Below are positions 41,801 to 51,600 of a DNA stretch of 64,000 nucleotides, piece by piece. Numbering within the stretch: position 1 is the first letter of the stretch; each line of letters begins with the position of its first letter. This DNA is from Glandiceps talaboti. Lineage: Eukaryota; Hemichordata; Enteropneusta; Spengelidae. The position numbers and the translations under genes were made by a program. Where the stretch lies: assembly GCF_964340395.1 (NCBI RefSeq), contig NC_135571.1:7055453-7119452 (forward strand), read 5' to 3'. Below the pieces are notes generated by a model. That model searched no databases and had not been told where the DNA came from. It saw nothing but the letters and a program-made list of their open reading frames with translations.

Positions 41801-42801
41801 AGTCTACATGTGGCCTATACTAATGCTAATTTGTCATTTTTTGTATACCACCAACGTACAGTGCTAAATTTCTTGTGACCCACAAAAAATTGACCACTCA
41901 GCTATCCTCACTACAATGTATTTGGTAACAAGAAAATCTATTTTTGTTATTTTGATGTACAACAAATGTATTGACTTTAATTAGTGGACACACCCCTTGT
42001 CAGTGTGCCCTGTAAGCCAATTTGACCTGCCACTGACGCACACAATTTCTAGTGACGCACCAAAATTTGGTGTTCCCCTATCTCTTACTACAAATGTACA
42101 TGTATGTGGTGACTCACAAGAAATGCCACTTTTTCTCATTTTGATTCACAACAACAAAATTTGGCTATCGTTATATAGGGCACATTGCCCCTTGTTGTAC
42201 ACAGTATCATACATATTCACATGTACAAAATATATGTGATCGCAATGTTTGTTTGTTTAACTGTGCACCCTAGGTCAATTTAACATATCAATGACGCACA
42301 GCAGTTTCTTGTAACCATCAATAGTTTTATGTTCCATTGGCATCAGTACTTGTACATTTGTATGTAGCAACTCACTAAAAAACCTTTCCTTTATCTTTCT
42401 GACCTAATTTTGAAGATCTGTCTGTTATTAGAAGGCAAACTGGTATGTTACAGTATGTCTGACTCTGTAGTCATAACGACAGATGTACTCTGGATTATTG
42501 AGGCTTCGTAACCAATGGTAACCTGAAATGAAATATTGTTCTTGAACATCACATGCCATTGTTTTTGTGAGAATTTTTTTTAAGAACTATGTTAGGAAGA
42601 AATTCAATCACATGCCCCTTTGACAGTTTTTGTGAAGGTTTTATAACCAGGCTAACAGGAGAAATTTGATAAAACACCCCAGAAGAAATCTGATCATTTA
42701 TCAAGGTTTTTGTAAGATTATGGAAAACAAATTAACAGAGGAGAACTTTGATAATATTGCATAGATTCCCATACATCACAGTTCCACACTACACACTGTG
42801 T

Positions 42802-42843
<42 letters not shown>

Positions 42844-45032
42844 CATGTGTGTGTGTGTGTGTAACAATGTAGTCAGCATGTTGTGTTCTATTTCACATAC
42901 ATGCATGTATGATTGACTTTATTTCTTTTACACCTCATCAAACTATCACAGAAGTATTCTGACCAATGAGTATGATGTAAGACAAAAATAACACTCTGAC
43001 CTACCCACAGTACATGTATTTTTTGAAGTCATGTTATCAGAAAAAAATATTTTGTTTTTATAATTGTCTAAATCTCCTAGTTTATATTCTCAGAGCTATG
43101 AAAATCGACCTGTTTACCCCATGCAATATTTAATATGATCAGCCAGATGTTCTGGTGTGCCCTCTAATGATAGCCAATTTTGAATTTTGTTGCGAGTCAA
43201 AATGAGAACTGGGATTTCTTGTGAATCACCACAGAGTAAGAGACAGGGGAACACTAAATTTTGTGTGCCACTAGAAATTGTGTGCATCAGTGGCTTAGAA
43301 GGCTTAGAGAGCATGGTTACATGTACCTTGATCTAATCAACACTGGTAAGTGATAGCTCACACAGTAACTGCATAGCGGCTCAATGACTAGTTCGCATGC
43401 GGCCGGTCACAAATGAATCTACCCTGCACAAGCTTATAATTATGGAGTTATGATATTATACATGCTGAACAGTACAATATAATGTAGTTACTTTGGAATG
43501 GAAAATTGGAAACAACAGTAGGATTCAACACCAGTCCAGAACACAGACATATTATTCCACCAGTCAAGAGAGACATCGACACTGAATAATTGCGTGATCA
43601 AGGCCTGCAGTAGACATATCGAAATGTTGTATTCATTTCCAATTTACCGTTCCAAAGTAACTATACATGTACTGTACTGTCCTATTGATTCTTGGAACCA
43701 TGAATAATATATTCTCCATTGATTAATTTGATATACATGTCCTTTTCTCAGGAAGTGTTCGGTTACATGTACATGGACCTTTGGTCTTTATGATACCCTA
43801 TTGAGAATCTAATACTAATCTCCCACAAGTTAAGATCCTCAGAGCTACTTTGGATTAGATAGTCTCCGTCTGCTGCTCGGCAAGGGCATTTCCTGTCTTC
43901 CTATTTCTTTTGTGTATATTATTACATGTATTTGCTCTTTTTTTTGAAGTTTGTAATCGGGATCCAGTAGCTGAGCTTTATCTGAATAAATACATCAAAT
44001 ATTCATAAGGAAGAATAATCTAGGGATAAAATTAGCATACATGTACATGTAGCTTCTCATCGTTTTTACATACTTGCTTGTTTTACATCACTGCTATAAA
44101 GTAGCCTACCATAGGTTTTACATACTTGCTTGTTTTACATCACTGCTATAAAGTAACCTACCATAGTTGTTACATACTTGTTTGTTGTACATCACTGATA
44201 TAAAGTAACCTACCATAGTTTTTACATACTTGCTTGTTATACATCACTGCTATAAAGTAACCTACCATAGTTTTTACATACTTGCTTGTTTTACATCACT
44301 GCTATAAAGTAACCTACCATAGTTTTTACATACTTGCTTGTTATACATCACTGCTATAAAGTAACCTACCATAGTTTTTACATACTGGTTTACATCACTG
44401 CTATAAAGTAACCTACCAATGTTTGCATTAAGAGCTGAAATTTGTCAGTAATCTCCAGAATGATAAAGGGCGCAGAAACAACTACAATTATTACAGCTAC
44501 ATGTACATGTGTGTTTGTTGGTAAAAATAAACCTGTTTACTCCAAGGTAGCAGCAATAACTGAAACCATGCTTTATAATTTTAGGGGGGGGGGGGTTGTG
44601 TGTTTTTACTTTTCTGGGGTTTGCACTCAACAAATTAGTTTTGGAGTGCAAACCCTGGAACAATATAAAAAAAATCAAAGCTCTCAACAAACACGTAATG
44701 ATTAGATGTCTTAACGTTTACCAAGATTTCTAAACAAATTCATGACCCTAGATATGGGAATCACTGCATATTTATCAGTCCTCTGCCCAATTTTTTGCAC
44801 TCTTGTAACCACTTGCTGTGTAGATAGCTGCCGTGACATAGATCCATGCATTTGTAGATAGCTGCCGTGACATAAATCAATGCATTTGGCAATGTCAACA
44901 TACAATTTACACATGAAATGTTCAACTGTCAGTTGTCATTTTTTACAAATAAATTATAACCTTTTTAATTTTTGCTTACCCAAGTTCTGTCAGTAGCTCA
45001 TTCACATAGTGATGGACTTTAAATTCACTCAT
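23900..45032 (-). CDS. TUBGCP2: Gamma-tubulin complex component 2 (19 exons, 963 aa)
   Basis: Core subunit of the gamma-tubulin small complex (two gamma-tubulins with GCP2 and GCP3), which nucleates microtubules at centrosomes. Exons in transcript order: 45032-44980, 38918-38751, 38173-37999, 36507-36405, 34528-34362, 33751-33524, 33028-32829, 31915-31801, 31104-30930, 30293-30143, 29657-29478, 28910-28837, 28440-28331, 27853-27783, 27317-27143, 26546-26403, 25253-25152, 24922-24664, 24141-23900. All are GT-AG and phases close exactly. It starts MSEFKVHHYVNELL, as in vertebrate GCP2. The conserved N-terminal block VSAHSAKRKIAEYTRKPEEF is in exon 2. GRIP1 includes FIEEKVSFEYG and FWFYIQPCMRTM (exons 6-7). 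GRIP2, which contacts gamma-tubulin, includes SGLEAFSFDYVVRWPES, SVHTAQWYASAFALRQRM, NIDDVIAHH and FNGFY (exons 13-18). The last 80 residues form a Ser/Arg-rich tail unlike human GCP2 (902 aa). Intron 1 is about 6 kb; introns carry many repeats. Confidence 0.96.
24255..24650. repeat. Minisatellite, about 80-90 bp unit, TUBGCP2 intron 18
   Basis: About five diverged tandem copies, each with TAGCAGTGTTAATACAAT, CTAGTAGACTTTTCTTTCAG and TTTCGTGATTTTAATTGTAA-like blocks. It fills most of the intron between exons 18 and 19. Confidence 0.85.
25385..25766. mobile_element. Large foldback element (TUBGCP2 intron 16)
   Basis: Imperfect inverted repeat of about 380 bp. GTCTTCTTACTATCAAAC (about 25447) pairs with GTTTGATAGTGTGATAAG near 25677, and AACTGACATACATT pairs with AATGTATGTCAGTT. 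Outer arms with CAAACAAAACTGGCT and AGCCAGTTTTAATTG extend it. No coding sequence. It is consistent with an old non-autonomous foldback transposon. Confidence 0.75.
26065..26309 (+). mobile_element. MITE family A copy with intact TA flanks (TUBGCP2 intron 16)
   Basis: Body 26067-26307 begins GGGAACTTGCAA and ends TTGCAAATTCCC, with TA on both sides (26065-26066, 26308-26309). It contains TGAGCATGCTCA and a near-palindromic ACTAATTAATTAGT. It is the best-preserved member for defining the family. Confidence 0.92.
27898..27985. repeat. Short tandem repeat of about 31 bp, three copies
   Basis: Three units of GCAAAATAGCTCATTTATAT followed by GCAATTTAATAT, in TUBGCP2 intron 13 just before exon 14 in plus-strand order. 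Confidence 0.85.
28228..28327 (-). pseudogene. Decayed tandem duplicate of part of TUBGCP2 exon 13
   Basis: Directly downstream of exon 13 (28440-28331) in transcript direction, 28260-28317 is about 80 percent identical to the last 60 bp of that exon plus its donor. It corresponds to the AFSFDYVVRWPESLILSRK codons. The copy has lost one T in the run encoding SF, so it is frameshifted, and in the parental frame it ends in TAG right before a preserved GTAAGA donor. A further degenerate fragment lies at about 28228-28259. The unit length is about 70 bp. It would not give a functional exon. Confidence 0.8.
30512..30797. mobile_element. MITE with hAT-like ends (TUBGCP2 intron 9)
   Basis: Terminal repeats CAGGGCTCAAAATTA (left) and, read inward from the right, CAAGGCTCGAAATTA. 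The interior has repeated GGGCTACCA motifs in both orientations. Ends of the CAGGG type occur in hAT-derived elements. A clean 8-bp target duplication is not visible, so the assignment is tentative. Confidence 0.55.
31262..31640 (-). repeat. Interspersed repeat with internal hairpin, copy 2
   Basis: Reverse-orientation copy. It contains paired segments around CCAATATTTTTTTTCGTTCAGC and GCTGAATGAAGAAATTTTTGG, with CCTAAGGGGCCTTTGTCACTA and TAGTGACAACCCTTAGG between them, so it can fold. Its outer part matches 59940-60000 in reverse complement (AATGGCAATTTTGAATGTT). Confidence 0.6.
32063..32177 (+). mobile_element. SINE-like repeat, copy 2, with ATT tail (TUBGCP2 intron 7)
   Basis: Plus-strand fragment with CTCCCTGGGGAGTTGAGGAA, AAAGGGCTGTTGTGCC, AAAGCGCTTTGAGCAC and AAAGCGCTATATAAG, ending in ATT repeats. 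It is the same family as 21150-21535 but 5' truncated. Confidence 0.65.
32400..32651 (+). mobile_element. 3' end of a non-LTR retrotransposon with TATTG tail
   Basis: Ends with GGTACAATAAAGACGTACTG followed by about seven TATTG units (32617-32651). This form, an AATAAA-containing 3' UTR and a short tandem tail, is typical of CR1/RTE-type LINE ends. No ORF2 part remains. Confidence 0.55.
33172..33478 (+). repeat. Interspersed repeat with internal hairpin, copy 3 (TUBGCP2 intron 6)
   Basis: Contains ACCCTGGTTGTTTTATAATG, TCTACATCACTGGTTTTGC, CAAAACGTTCC, then CCAATATTTTTCTTCATTCA and the folding core CTAGTAGTGACAAGGCCCCT, ending near AAAAATATTGGGGAATGAT. It ends about 45 bp downstream of the exon 6 donor. 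Confidence 0.6.
34598..34832 (-). mobile_element. MITE family A copy with TA flanks (TUBGCP2 intron 4)
   Basis: Reverse copy with both ends intact (GGGAACTTGCAA at 34598, TTGCAAGTTCCC to 34832), flanked by TA on each side. It ends about 70 bp upstream of exon 5. Confidence 0.9.
35099..36380. mobile_element. 1.28-kb terminal-inverted-repeat element (TUBGCP2 intron 4)
   Basis: Ends are CAGGGTTCGTAC (35099-35110) and GTGCGAACCCTG (36369-36380), an inverted repeat with one mismatch. It is flanked by AGAAA on both sides (35094-35098, 36381-36385), possibly a 5-bp target duplication. Both sub-terminal regions hold many TTTCCAGGG/TTCCAGGGG repeats. The interior (about 35360-36260) has a CpG content unlike the surrounding intron and no recognised gene. 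A frame at 36068-36394 on the minus strand is not a known protein. The element ends 24 bp from the exon 4 splice donor. Superfamily is undecided; the CAGGG start is hAT-like but a 5-bp duplication is not. Confidence 0.8.
36665..36910 (+). mobile_element. MITE family A copy (TUBGCP2 intron 3)
   Basis: Starts GGGAACTTGCAA at 36667 with TA before it and ends with a degraded TTGCAAGTTCAGTA near 36910. It contains TGAGCATGCTCA. Confidence 0.88.
36921..37156 (+). repeat. Interspersed repeat with internal hairpin, copy 4
   Basis: Follows the MITE by about 10 bp. It contains TATCCTGGCTGTTCTATATC, GTCTACGTCACTAATG, CAAAACATTCC, TTCATCATTCAGTCGG and GACCTAAAGGGTTTGTCACT. Confidence 0.55.
37449..37741. 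mobile_element. Large foldback element, about 100-bp arms (TUBGCP2 intron 3)
   Basis: GACTCTCTCACAGTCCTC (about 37459) pairs with GAGGACTGTGAGAGAGTC near 37714. AAAACTTGGGTTGTTTTGTA pairs with TACAAAACAACCCAAGTTTT, and CATAATTGTACTCATATACT pairs with AGTATATGAGTACAATTATG. The unpaired centre is about 80 nt. No coding sequence; the RNA from either strand would form a long hairpin. Confidence 0.88.
39980..40012 (+). repeat. C homopolymer tract (TUBGCP2 intron 1)
   Basis: About sixteen consecutive C residues near 39992-40007. The exact length is probably unreliable in assembly. Similar short tracts of C or G occur at 17217-17226, 44583-44595, 47909-47920 and 50413-50434. Confidence 0.8.
41385..41830. 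repeat. Minisatellite with TAGTAGTCTAGATACAATG units (TUBGCP2 intron 1)
   Basis: Six or seven irregular tandem copies, unit about 50-70 bp. Each joins TAGTAGTCTAGATACAATG, a GTCTACAATGTACATGTATG stretch of variable length, and TGTCCTGGACTACTGCTAAT. Confidence 0.85.
42002..42187. mobile_element. MITE family B copy 1 (TUBGCP2 intron 1)
   Basis: Ends resemble GTGCCCTCTAAGCCAATTTG and, at the other side, AAATTTGGCTATCGTTATAT followed by GGGCAC. The interior has GACGCACACAATTTCTAGTG, CACCAAAATTTGGTG and GTGACTCACAAGAAATGCC. Five comparably complete copies occur here; remnants flank it at about 41240-41330 and 42270-42400. Confidence 0.8.
42796..42863 (+). repeat. TG microsatellite (TUBGCP2 intron 1)
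   Basis: Run of TG units with TATG and TATCATG interruptions. Confidence 0.9.
43155..43315. mobile_element. MITE family B copy 2 (opposite orientation)
   Basis: Begins GTGTGCCCTCTAATGATAGC. The interior matches copy 1 in reverse (CACTAGAAATTGTGTGCATC), ending at GGCTTAGAGAGCA. Confidence 0.78.
43480..43668. repeat. Imperfect inverted repeat of about 190 bp
   Basis: GTAGTTACTTTGGAATGG...GGAAAC pairs with GTTTCCAATTT...CCGTTCCAAAGTAACTA-type sequence near 43640-43665. Probably an eroded foldback element. In TUBGCP2 intron 1. Confidence 0.5.
44062..44420. repeat. Minisatellite, 52-bp unit, about seven copies (TUBGCP2 intron 1)
   Basis: Well-conserved tandem units with TTTTTACATACTTGCTTG, TTTACATCACTGCTATAAAG and TAACCTACCATAG. 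The last copy has a short deletion. High identity implies recent expansion. Confidence 0.92.
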
Positions 45033-45675
45033 CTTGCCGTCTTTTCTAACTTTACCACACGAAATAAATTGAATACAGTAACTTTTCTGGATACACTGTA
45101 GTAGTCTAGTACTAGCGTCTGCAAGCTATCGTTGTAGCATGCAGTAAACTTGGCCGAACAAGTTCAGGCGACGCGACGGGCAGATCGCAGACAGAATTCC
45201 TGCTCGCTGAGTTTTAAAACCCACATAAATATTTCTCGATCGATACAGTGTAGACACAGCACAGCTGATAACGACAGAACTTCAGACAGTCCGGAGATGT
45301 TGAAACTATCCAGAAATTAACTGTCTGGCGCCAGATTTTTTTTATTTCAGTCAGCCATCTTTGTCAACTCTCAAATCGAGGCTGCAGAAATATAGCGAGT
45401 TGTCAATAGCTTGTCGTTCGGTATTAAAAAATATAAAATAAAATAAACTTATATTTTCACTGTGATATTTTCAAATATATTTCCTAAATAGTGAGTAACA
45501 TTTTGTTGTGTCCCAAATAGCTAATATATTTGAAATTTTCGTAATAACATGACTTATTTAATAAAATCGAATTTGGAGCTATTTATTTAGCGATACCCTT
45601 CTCAGCGTGAATGACCCAGGCTAGGCAGTAATTATCCACGGGTGCATCGGCCTATTGGGAAAACAAGTCAGCTAA
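45033..45675. promoter_or_regulatory. Divergent promoter interval of TUBGCP2 and TIGAR
   Basis: The two start codons face away from each other with 643 bp between them, so both 5' UTRs and core promoters must lie here unless a non-coding exon exists elsewhere. CpG-bearing sequence occurs at about 45120-45250 (GGCGACGCGACGGGCAGATC) and again just inside TIGAR intron 1 (45860-46000). This fits a broad, TATA-less housekeeping promoter pair. No transcription start can be fixed from the sequence. Confidence 0.6.
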
Positions 45676-48600
45676 ATGACGAAAAAGGCCGTAGTTTTTG
45701 CGTTAACTCTCATCCGACAGTAAGTACATTATCACTTTATGTTACTCTTTATACGTGTACATGCGTTTTTTCATTTGGAAGGCTATTTCAGCGCGTAAAT
45801 CTCGTGAAATAAACGCGAAACCGTGTGCTCGCCTATTTTGCTGGAATGTGGGTCAAAATGTGTTAATTTGATGCGGCGTAAAGTAGAGTTACTCAAGAGT
45901 GTTCGCGTTGTCCTACGCCACGCCAAGATCGGCTTGAATATTTGGATAACGCGGCGCCATAATCATCGTAGTCGTGGATTATGGCGTAACATTATCGTGT
46001 AATATGTTGGTAGCCTTGGGGGGAAGTTGTGTGAAGGCCACGCTCACCCGCGGAATGCATGCAGTGTTGATACGAGTGACCTTGCGTTTCACCAACACAC
46101 TTTTGTGTCAAATGGCGTAAGGCAGACACACCACAAGTACCACAATACGTCTCTGCATTTTAAATAGTGTACCTGTTCCACAATCTGCTTTGAAATGTAG
46201 TGATAGGGAAGGTCATTTACATTTACTCGCTGCCATTGCTAGTACGCAAATTGCACGACAAAGTTAGTGTACCCCCCTCCCCCATAAAGGTCGTGTGACG
46301 AATACTATTACCTTTTGCATGATATAATGGTAGCTAACGAACAAATTCTATAATTGTGAAATGCTAATTTTATTGCAAAGTACTCCTGCCACCTCACTGC
46401 AGCTACATAAGGGTCTTTACTAGTCAATTTAATTAAAAACTAGTAAACACGACTTAAACATGTACAAACTGGGAGTTTTTCTATCATGCTTTTCTGCAAC
46501 AACTTGAAATATATCTAAACTACTCGACTTTTTTCTCTATGTTAACCATTTTCCATTTTATGGTCATCAAAATATCTAGTGTTGCAAGAGCAAGAAGAAT
46601 TTATTTGCGAAGAAATACTTTTGTTATAACTTCTGATGTTCAAACCAAATTGTCACTGAGACCTGGAAAAAGATTAATTATCAGAAGGTTTTGCTTTCAA
46701 AGAGTAATCCCATGCAACATTTACAGATATAATATGTATACTTTGTGACGATAACAAGATATAATATGATACATAGGATTCATTTATTTCTGTTCAATGC
46801 ACTTGCCTTGAGAAAAAAGCCAGATGATTTGTCTTGAGCCTTTGACATTAAATCTATAAGACAGTATGAATTTTCCAGACTTGCACTTTGGCCCAATAAC
46901 CTTTCATTTGTATATACAAATTATATAATATGAAAAAACTGTGAAAGTAAAAAAAATGATGTGAGATCAAATGATAGGACCAGGTAAAAAAAAGAAAAGA
47001 AAAGATAATTATGTATTTGGGACTTACTGAAGGACACAAGACAGTCTCCTATAATACCGGTGATTCACATTTGGTTGAACCAAGTCTTGGTGTGTATAAC
47101 CCCCTCCCCCTTCACCCCCCTCCCCCATGAAGGGTTGACAACTCCTCTGAAATAACGGTAATGTCTGAGTCTCAGCCAAGGTGCAGTGATAATGATATAC
47201 ATACTTGTACAAAATGTGTATTCCCATATAAACTTTAATACATTTTTACATACATGTACAGATGTTTCTCTGAAAAAATATTCTTTAACCAACTGCGAGA
47301 ACAAGAGAGAGGAAAGTGCAGTGTGGCAAGCAGAGTCTGAATTTGTTGGTCTTTGTACTGCCATTGTTCCAGATAGAATTTATTGTAGCTACAACAGATG
47401 TGCTAATGTTAACTTATGTACTGCCATGGTTCCAGATAGAATTTATTGTACGTTGTGCTACATTTGTACCATGCAGTTGTGCTAATGTTAATTTGTGTAC
47501 TGCCATGGTTTCAGATAGAATTTATTGTAGCTACCTCAGTTATGCTAATGTTAATTTGTGTACTGCCATGGTTTCAGATAGAATTTATTGTAGCTACCTC
47601 AGTTATGCTAATGTTAACTTAATTTGTGTAATGCCATGGTTCCAGATAGAATTTATTGTAGCTACCTCAGTTATGCTAATGTTAACTTAATTTGTGTAAT
47701 GCCATGGTTTCAGATAGAATTTATTGTACATTGTAGCATCTCACTAATACAACCATGATTGTAGCTACCTTAGTTGTGTTAATTTTAATTTGTTTGGGCT
47801 TTTGTATCATCCCATTTACTGTTACATACTCTTTTGACATTGACTTTCTATACAGTTTGTGAATGGAAATAGAAGTTAATTAGGTTCATTGAGCTGGGTA
47901 GGAAGGGAGGGGGGGGGGGTTCTGCTCTAGTAAACCATTCTTAAAAGTTGTATCTTCGAAAGTTATCAGTGCGTGGGTGAATTATTTGTTGACTCCAATT
48001 GTATTCAAAATACTGACCAATGTACTAACCTACATTTAGTATGGTATCTGATATACATGTATACATAATGGGTTAGTCATTTCTTTGTTATCAAGTATAG
48101 TGTTAATTGCTTCAAAGTTCTTCAACATACGGAATGAAGAGTTACAAATGTATACAGTATCACAAGAATCAGAATAGTGGAACAACTCTGCAACACACAT
48201 GTATACAAAATGTACACATTTCTATTCAAGCTAGGGGGTTAGGGCATAACTTACATATAGGTAATGTAGGGATAGGAATAGGATTAGACTCCCTAGCTTA
48301 AGCCTGGTGCATGCATGTATATGGTATTGAGGGATATTGCTCTGTATGTGTTCCTGTCAGTGTTGTCGGCAAAATTACTATAATGTGAATCTTGTAATTA
48401 AGGGAGCAACCAAGTTATGGATAGGAATAGCATTTGACTCCTTGCATAAACCTGACTTGTGTCGTTTTCAATTTGGATGGACACTGCTCTGCATGTGTTC
48501 CCATTAGTATTGTTAGCAAGGTTGGTAATTACGGGAGCGTTAGACTCCATAGAATTAAACCTGAGTTGTAATACCTTCAATTGATGGACACTGCTGAGTT

Positions 48601-51600
48601 GTGTCACCTTCAGTTCCCTCTAAGCCAATTTGACTTGCCACTGATGCACACAGTTTCTAAAGACGCACCAAAATTTGGTGTCCTCCTATCTCTTACTATG
48701 TGGTGACATACAAGTAATCCCAGCCTTTTGTCATTTTGACCTAGAAGAACGAAATTTGGCGATGTCATGGGTGAACACTTTGATATGTGTACTCACCAGT
48801 CTTGTTAACGATAGTACCATAATATGAATATCGTTACTACAATGTAATTAAGGGGGCAACCCAGTTAGTGATAGGAATAGAGTCCTTTCAATGGATGGAC
48901 ACTGCTGAGTTGTGTCACCATGGGTGTACACTACAGTATATGTACATGTATGTGTGTCAGTGCAGTGTGCCTCTAATGATAGCCAAATTTTGTTGTTGTG
49001 GCTCAAAATGATAAAAACTATGATTTCATGTGAGTCACCGTATATTAAGAGATTGGAGAAAACCAAATCTTGGTGCACCACTAGAAATTGTGTGTGTCAG
49101 TGGCGTGTCAAATTGACTTAGAGGGTACGATGTGTACCCACCAGTCTTGTTAGCCAAAATACCATATGTGAACTGATAATCAATGGGGCAACCCAGTTAC
49201 ACCTACAAATGATTCTTGATCCACAGCCTGACTCCCTAGCTTAATACAAAATGCCTGTCAGTGTCCTTGAGTGTGTGGGAATTCATTATTTATTCAGGTT
49301 CTGATATCACAAATATGTTATCAGTAAACAACTTCTGTAGCTGGCTATGTTTCAAACCTGAGCAAATAACAGTGAATCCATCTAATGTCAACAACCGTAT
49401 TATCAGACGGAAGCTTTCTTTCAAGAATTTGACCTTGACCCCTGTCTTCAAAGTCATGTATGAATTTGTGTTTAATAGCAGGAAGTTTTGTGTATAGCAT
49501 GTATTACATGTAGGTGCATGTAGAGACACCATTCATATATTCAAAATATATACACAGGCTGTATTCAAGTGTTCAAGTTTAATGCTAACCTTTGACCTTA
49601 ACCTTGACCTTCGTGTTAGGGTTACACATCAGAGGTCCATGTGGCCTATTAGAAGTAGCACAAATGTACATAGTAGCAGCTACTTGTTGTGGGGGGAGGG
49701 GGGAGTTGAGTTAAAAATCTGTAAAATCTTGCAATTCTTCTAATTAAAAGACTGATACATTGTGTTCATGTACACAAAGGCATTTTAGTCTCTACTTACT
49801 TGCACATTTTTGTTTTCCAGCGAAATAAGTGAAAATAAATCTTCAGAGAAAATTTCCAAGTTTACAGTATTCATTGTCATTTTCTGTTTGAGATACTGCC
49901 AGCTGTATTTTTAAGATGACTTTTTCTTTTTCTGTTTTAGTGGAGAGACACAGTGTAACAAGCAGAAGATTATTCAAGGTAAGCTAACAAACCTATAGAA
50001 TCACAGAAAATGTGTACTTTGTGTAACCCTCGCCTGTATTTTGCCTACATGTAGTATATTATAACTTGCTGCATTGTATTAACCTTATCTCCACTTATAG
50101 ACCTTCTTGTCTTTTTTACTTTGCCCAGTGTACTCCACTGGATGGATGCTAATTTGCATAATAATTTACATACCAAAACTGTTTTACATAATAATTTGCA
50201 TATAATATGTATATGTAACACATACATACATACATACATACATACATACATACATACGACATTGGGATCAAGCATTGCTCTTCATGTGAAAGTGATACTG
50301 TAATTTACTGTGGTTTTATTGCAAGGATAACATCTGATTTGCATAGTCATTTGCATACAAATAAAATTGTAATTTGCATAGTAATTTGCATATATTGTGT
50401 AAATTCCCTAGCGCCCCCCCCCCCCCCCCCCCCCTCCACTCAAACCTACCCAAATCAACACTCTTATTACATGTATGTACCAACACTAAAAAGAAAGTGT
50501 GTACATCATCATTTACATAGGGTAAACTCCCCTAACCACACTCCAAGCCACCCTGGTACTTTGACCAGGTCCAATTATTGCTTACTCCAATAGATCTATT
50601 GCCACTGTTCCAAGATATAAGTTTATAACTCCTACAATTTCATTTTGCCCAATTTGCAAACCTCTTCATTCTATTTCACTTTGTCTAACTCTACTTATTG
50701 TTCTGTATTCCCAGGACAACAAGATGTTCCCTTGTCGGAAGAAGGAATAAAGCAAGCTGTGTTACTTGGTAGTAGGTTACAGAATCAGAAGTATACCCAT
50801 GTGTATGCTAGTGATCTTACTCGAGCTCTTCAGGTACTAGTTTCCACAATATCCTCATCATCGGGGGGAAAGTCCAGTCAGACTTACTTCTGTCTGCCTT
50901 TAGTACACTTGTATTGATTACTGCTATCAACTTAAAGGAAAAATCCAGTCAGACTTATTCCTGCCTTCAGTACACTTGTATTGGTTACTGCTATCAATTT
51001 AAAGGAAAAGTCCAGTCAGACTTATTCCTGCCTTTAGTACACTTGTATTGATAATTGCTATCAACATACAGGAAAAGTCCAGTCAGAATTATTTCTGCCT
51101 TTAGTACACTTGTATTGATTACTGGTATCAACTTAAAGGAAAAGTCCAGTCAGACTTACTTCTGCCTTTAGTACACTTGTATTGATAATTGCTATCAACT
51201 TAAAGTAAAGTCCAGTCAGACTTATTACTGCCTTTAGTACACTTGTATTGATAATTGCTATCAACTTAAAGTAAAGTCCAGTCAGACTTATTTCTACCTT
51301 TAGTACACTTGTATTGATTACTGCTATCAACTTAAAGTAAAGTCCAGTCAGACTTATTACTGCCTTTAGTACACTTGTATTGATAATTGCTATCAACTTA
51401 AAGGAAAAGTCAAGTCAGACTTACTTCTGCCTTTAGTACACTTGTATTGATAATTGCTATCAACTTAAAGGAAAAGTTCAGTCAAACTTATTACTGCCTT
51501 TAGTACACTTGTATTGGTTACTGCTATCAACTTAATATGTTTTGTGTGATAAAAGAGCACCTCAGTAACTTCCTCAGTTACGAAATTATGTAAAGAAGCT

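Noticed and set aside
51133-51396. Repetitive 87-codon frame with four near-identical blocks
   Set aside because: It is the antisense of the 66-67-bp minisatellite in TIGAR intron 3 and ends where the unit length changes phase.
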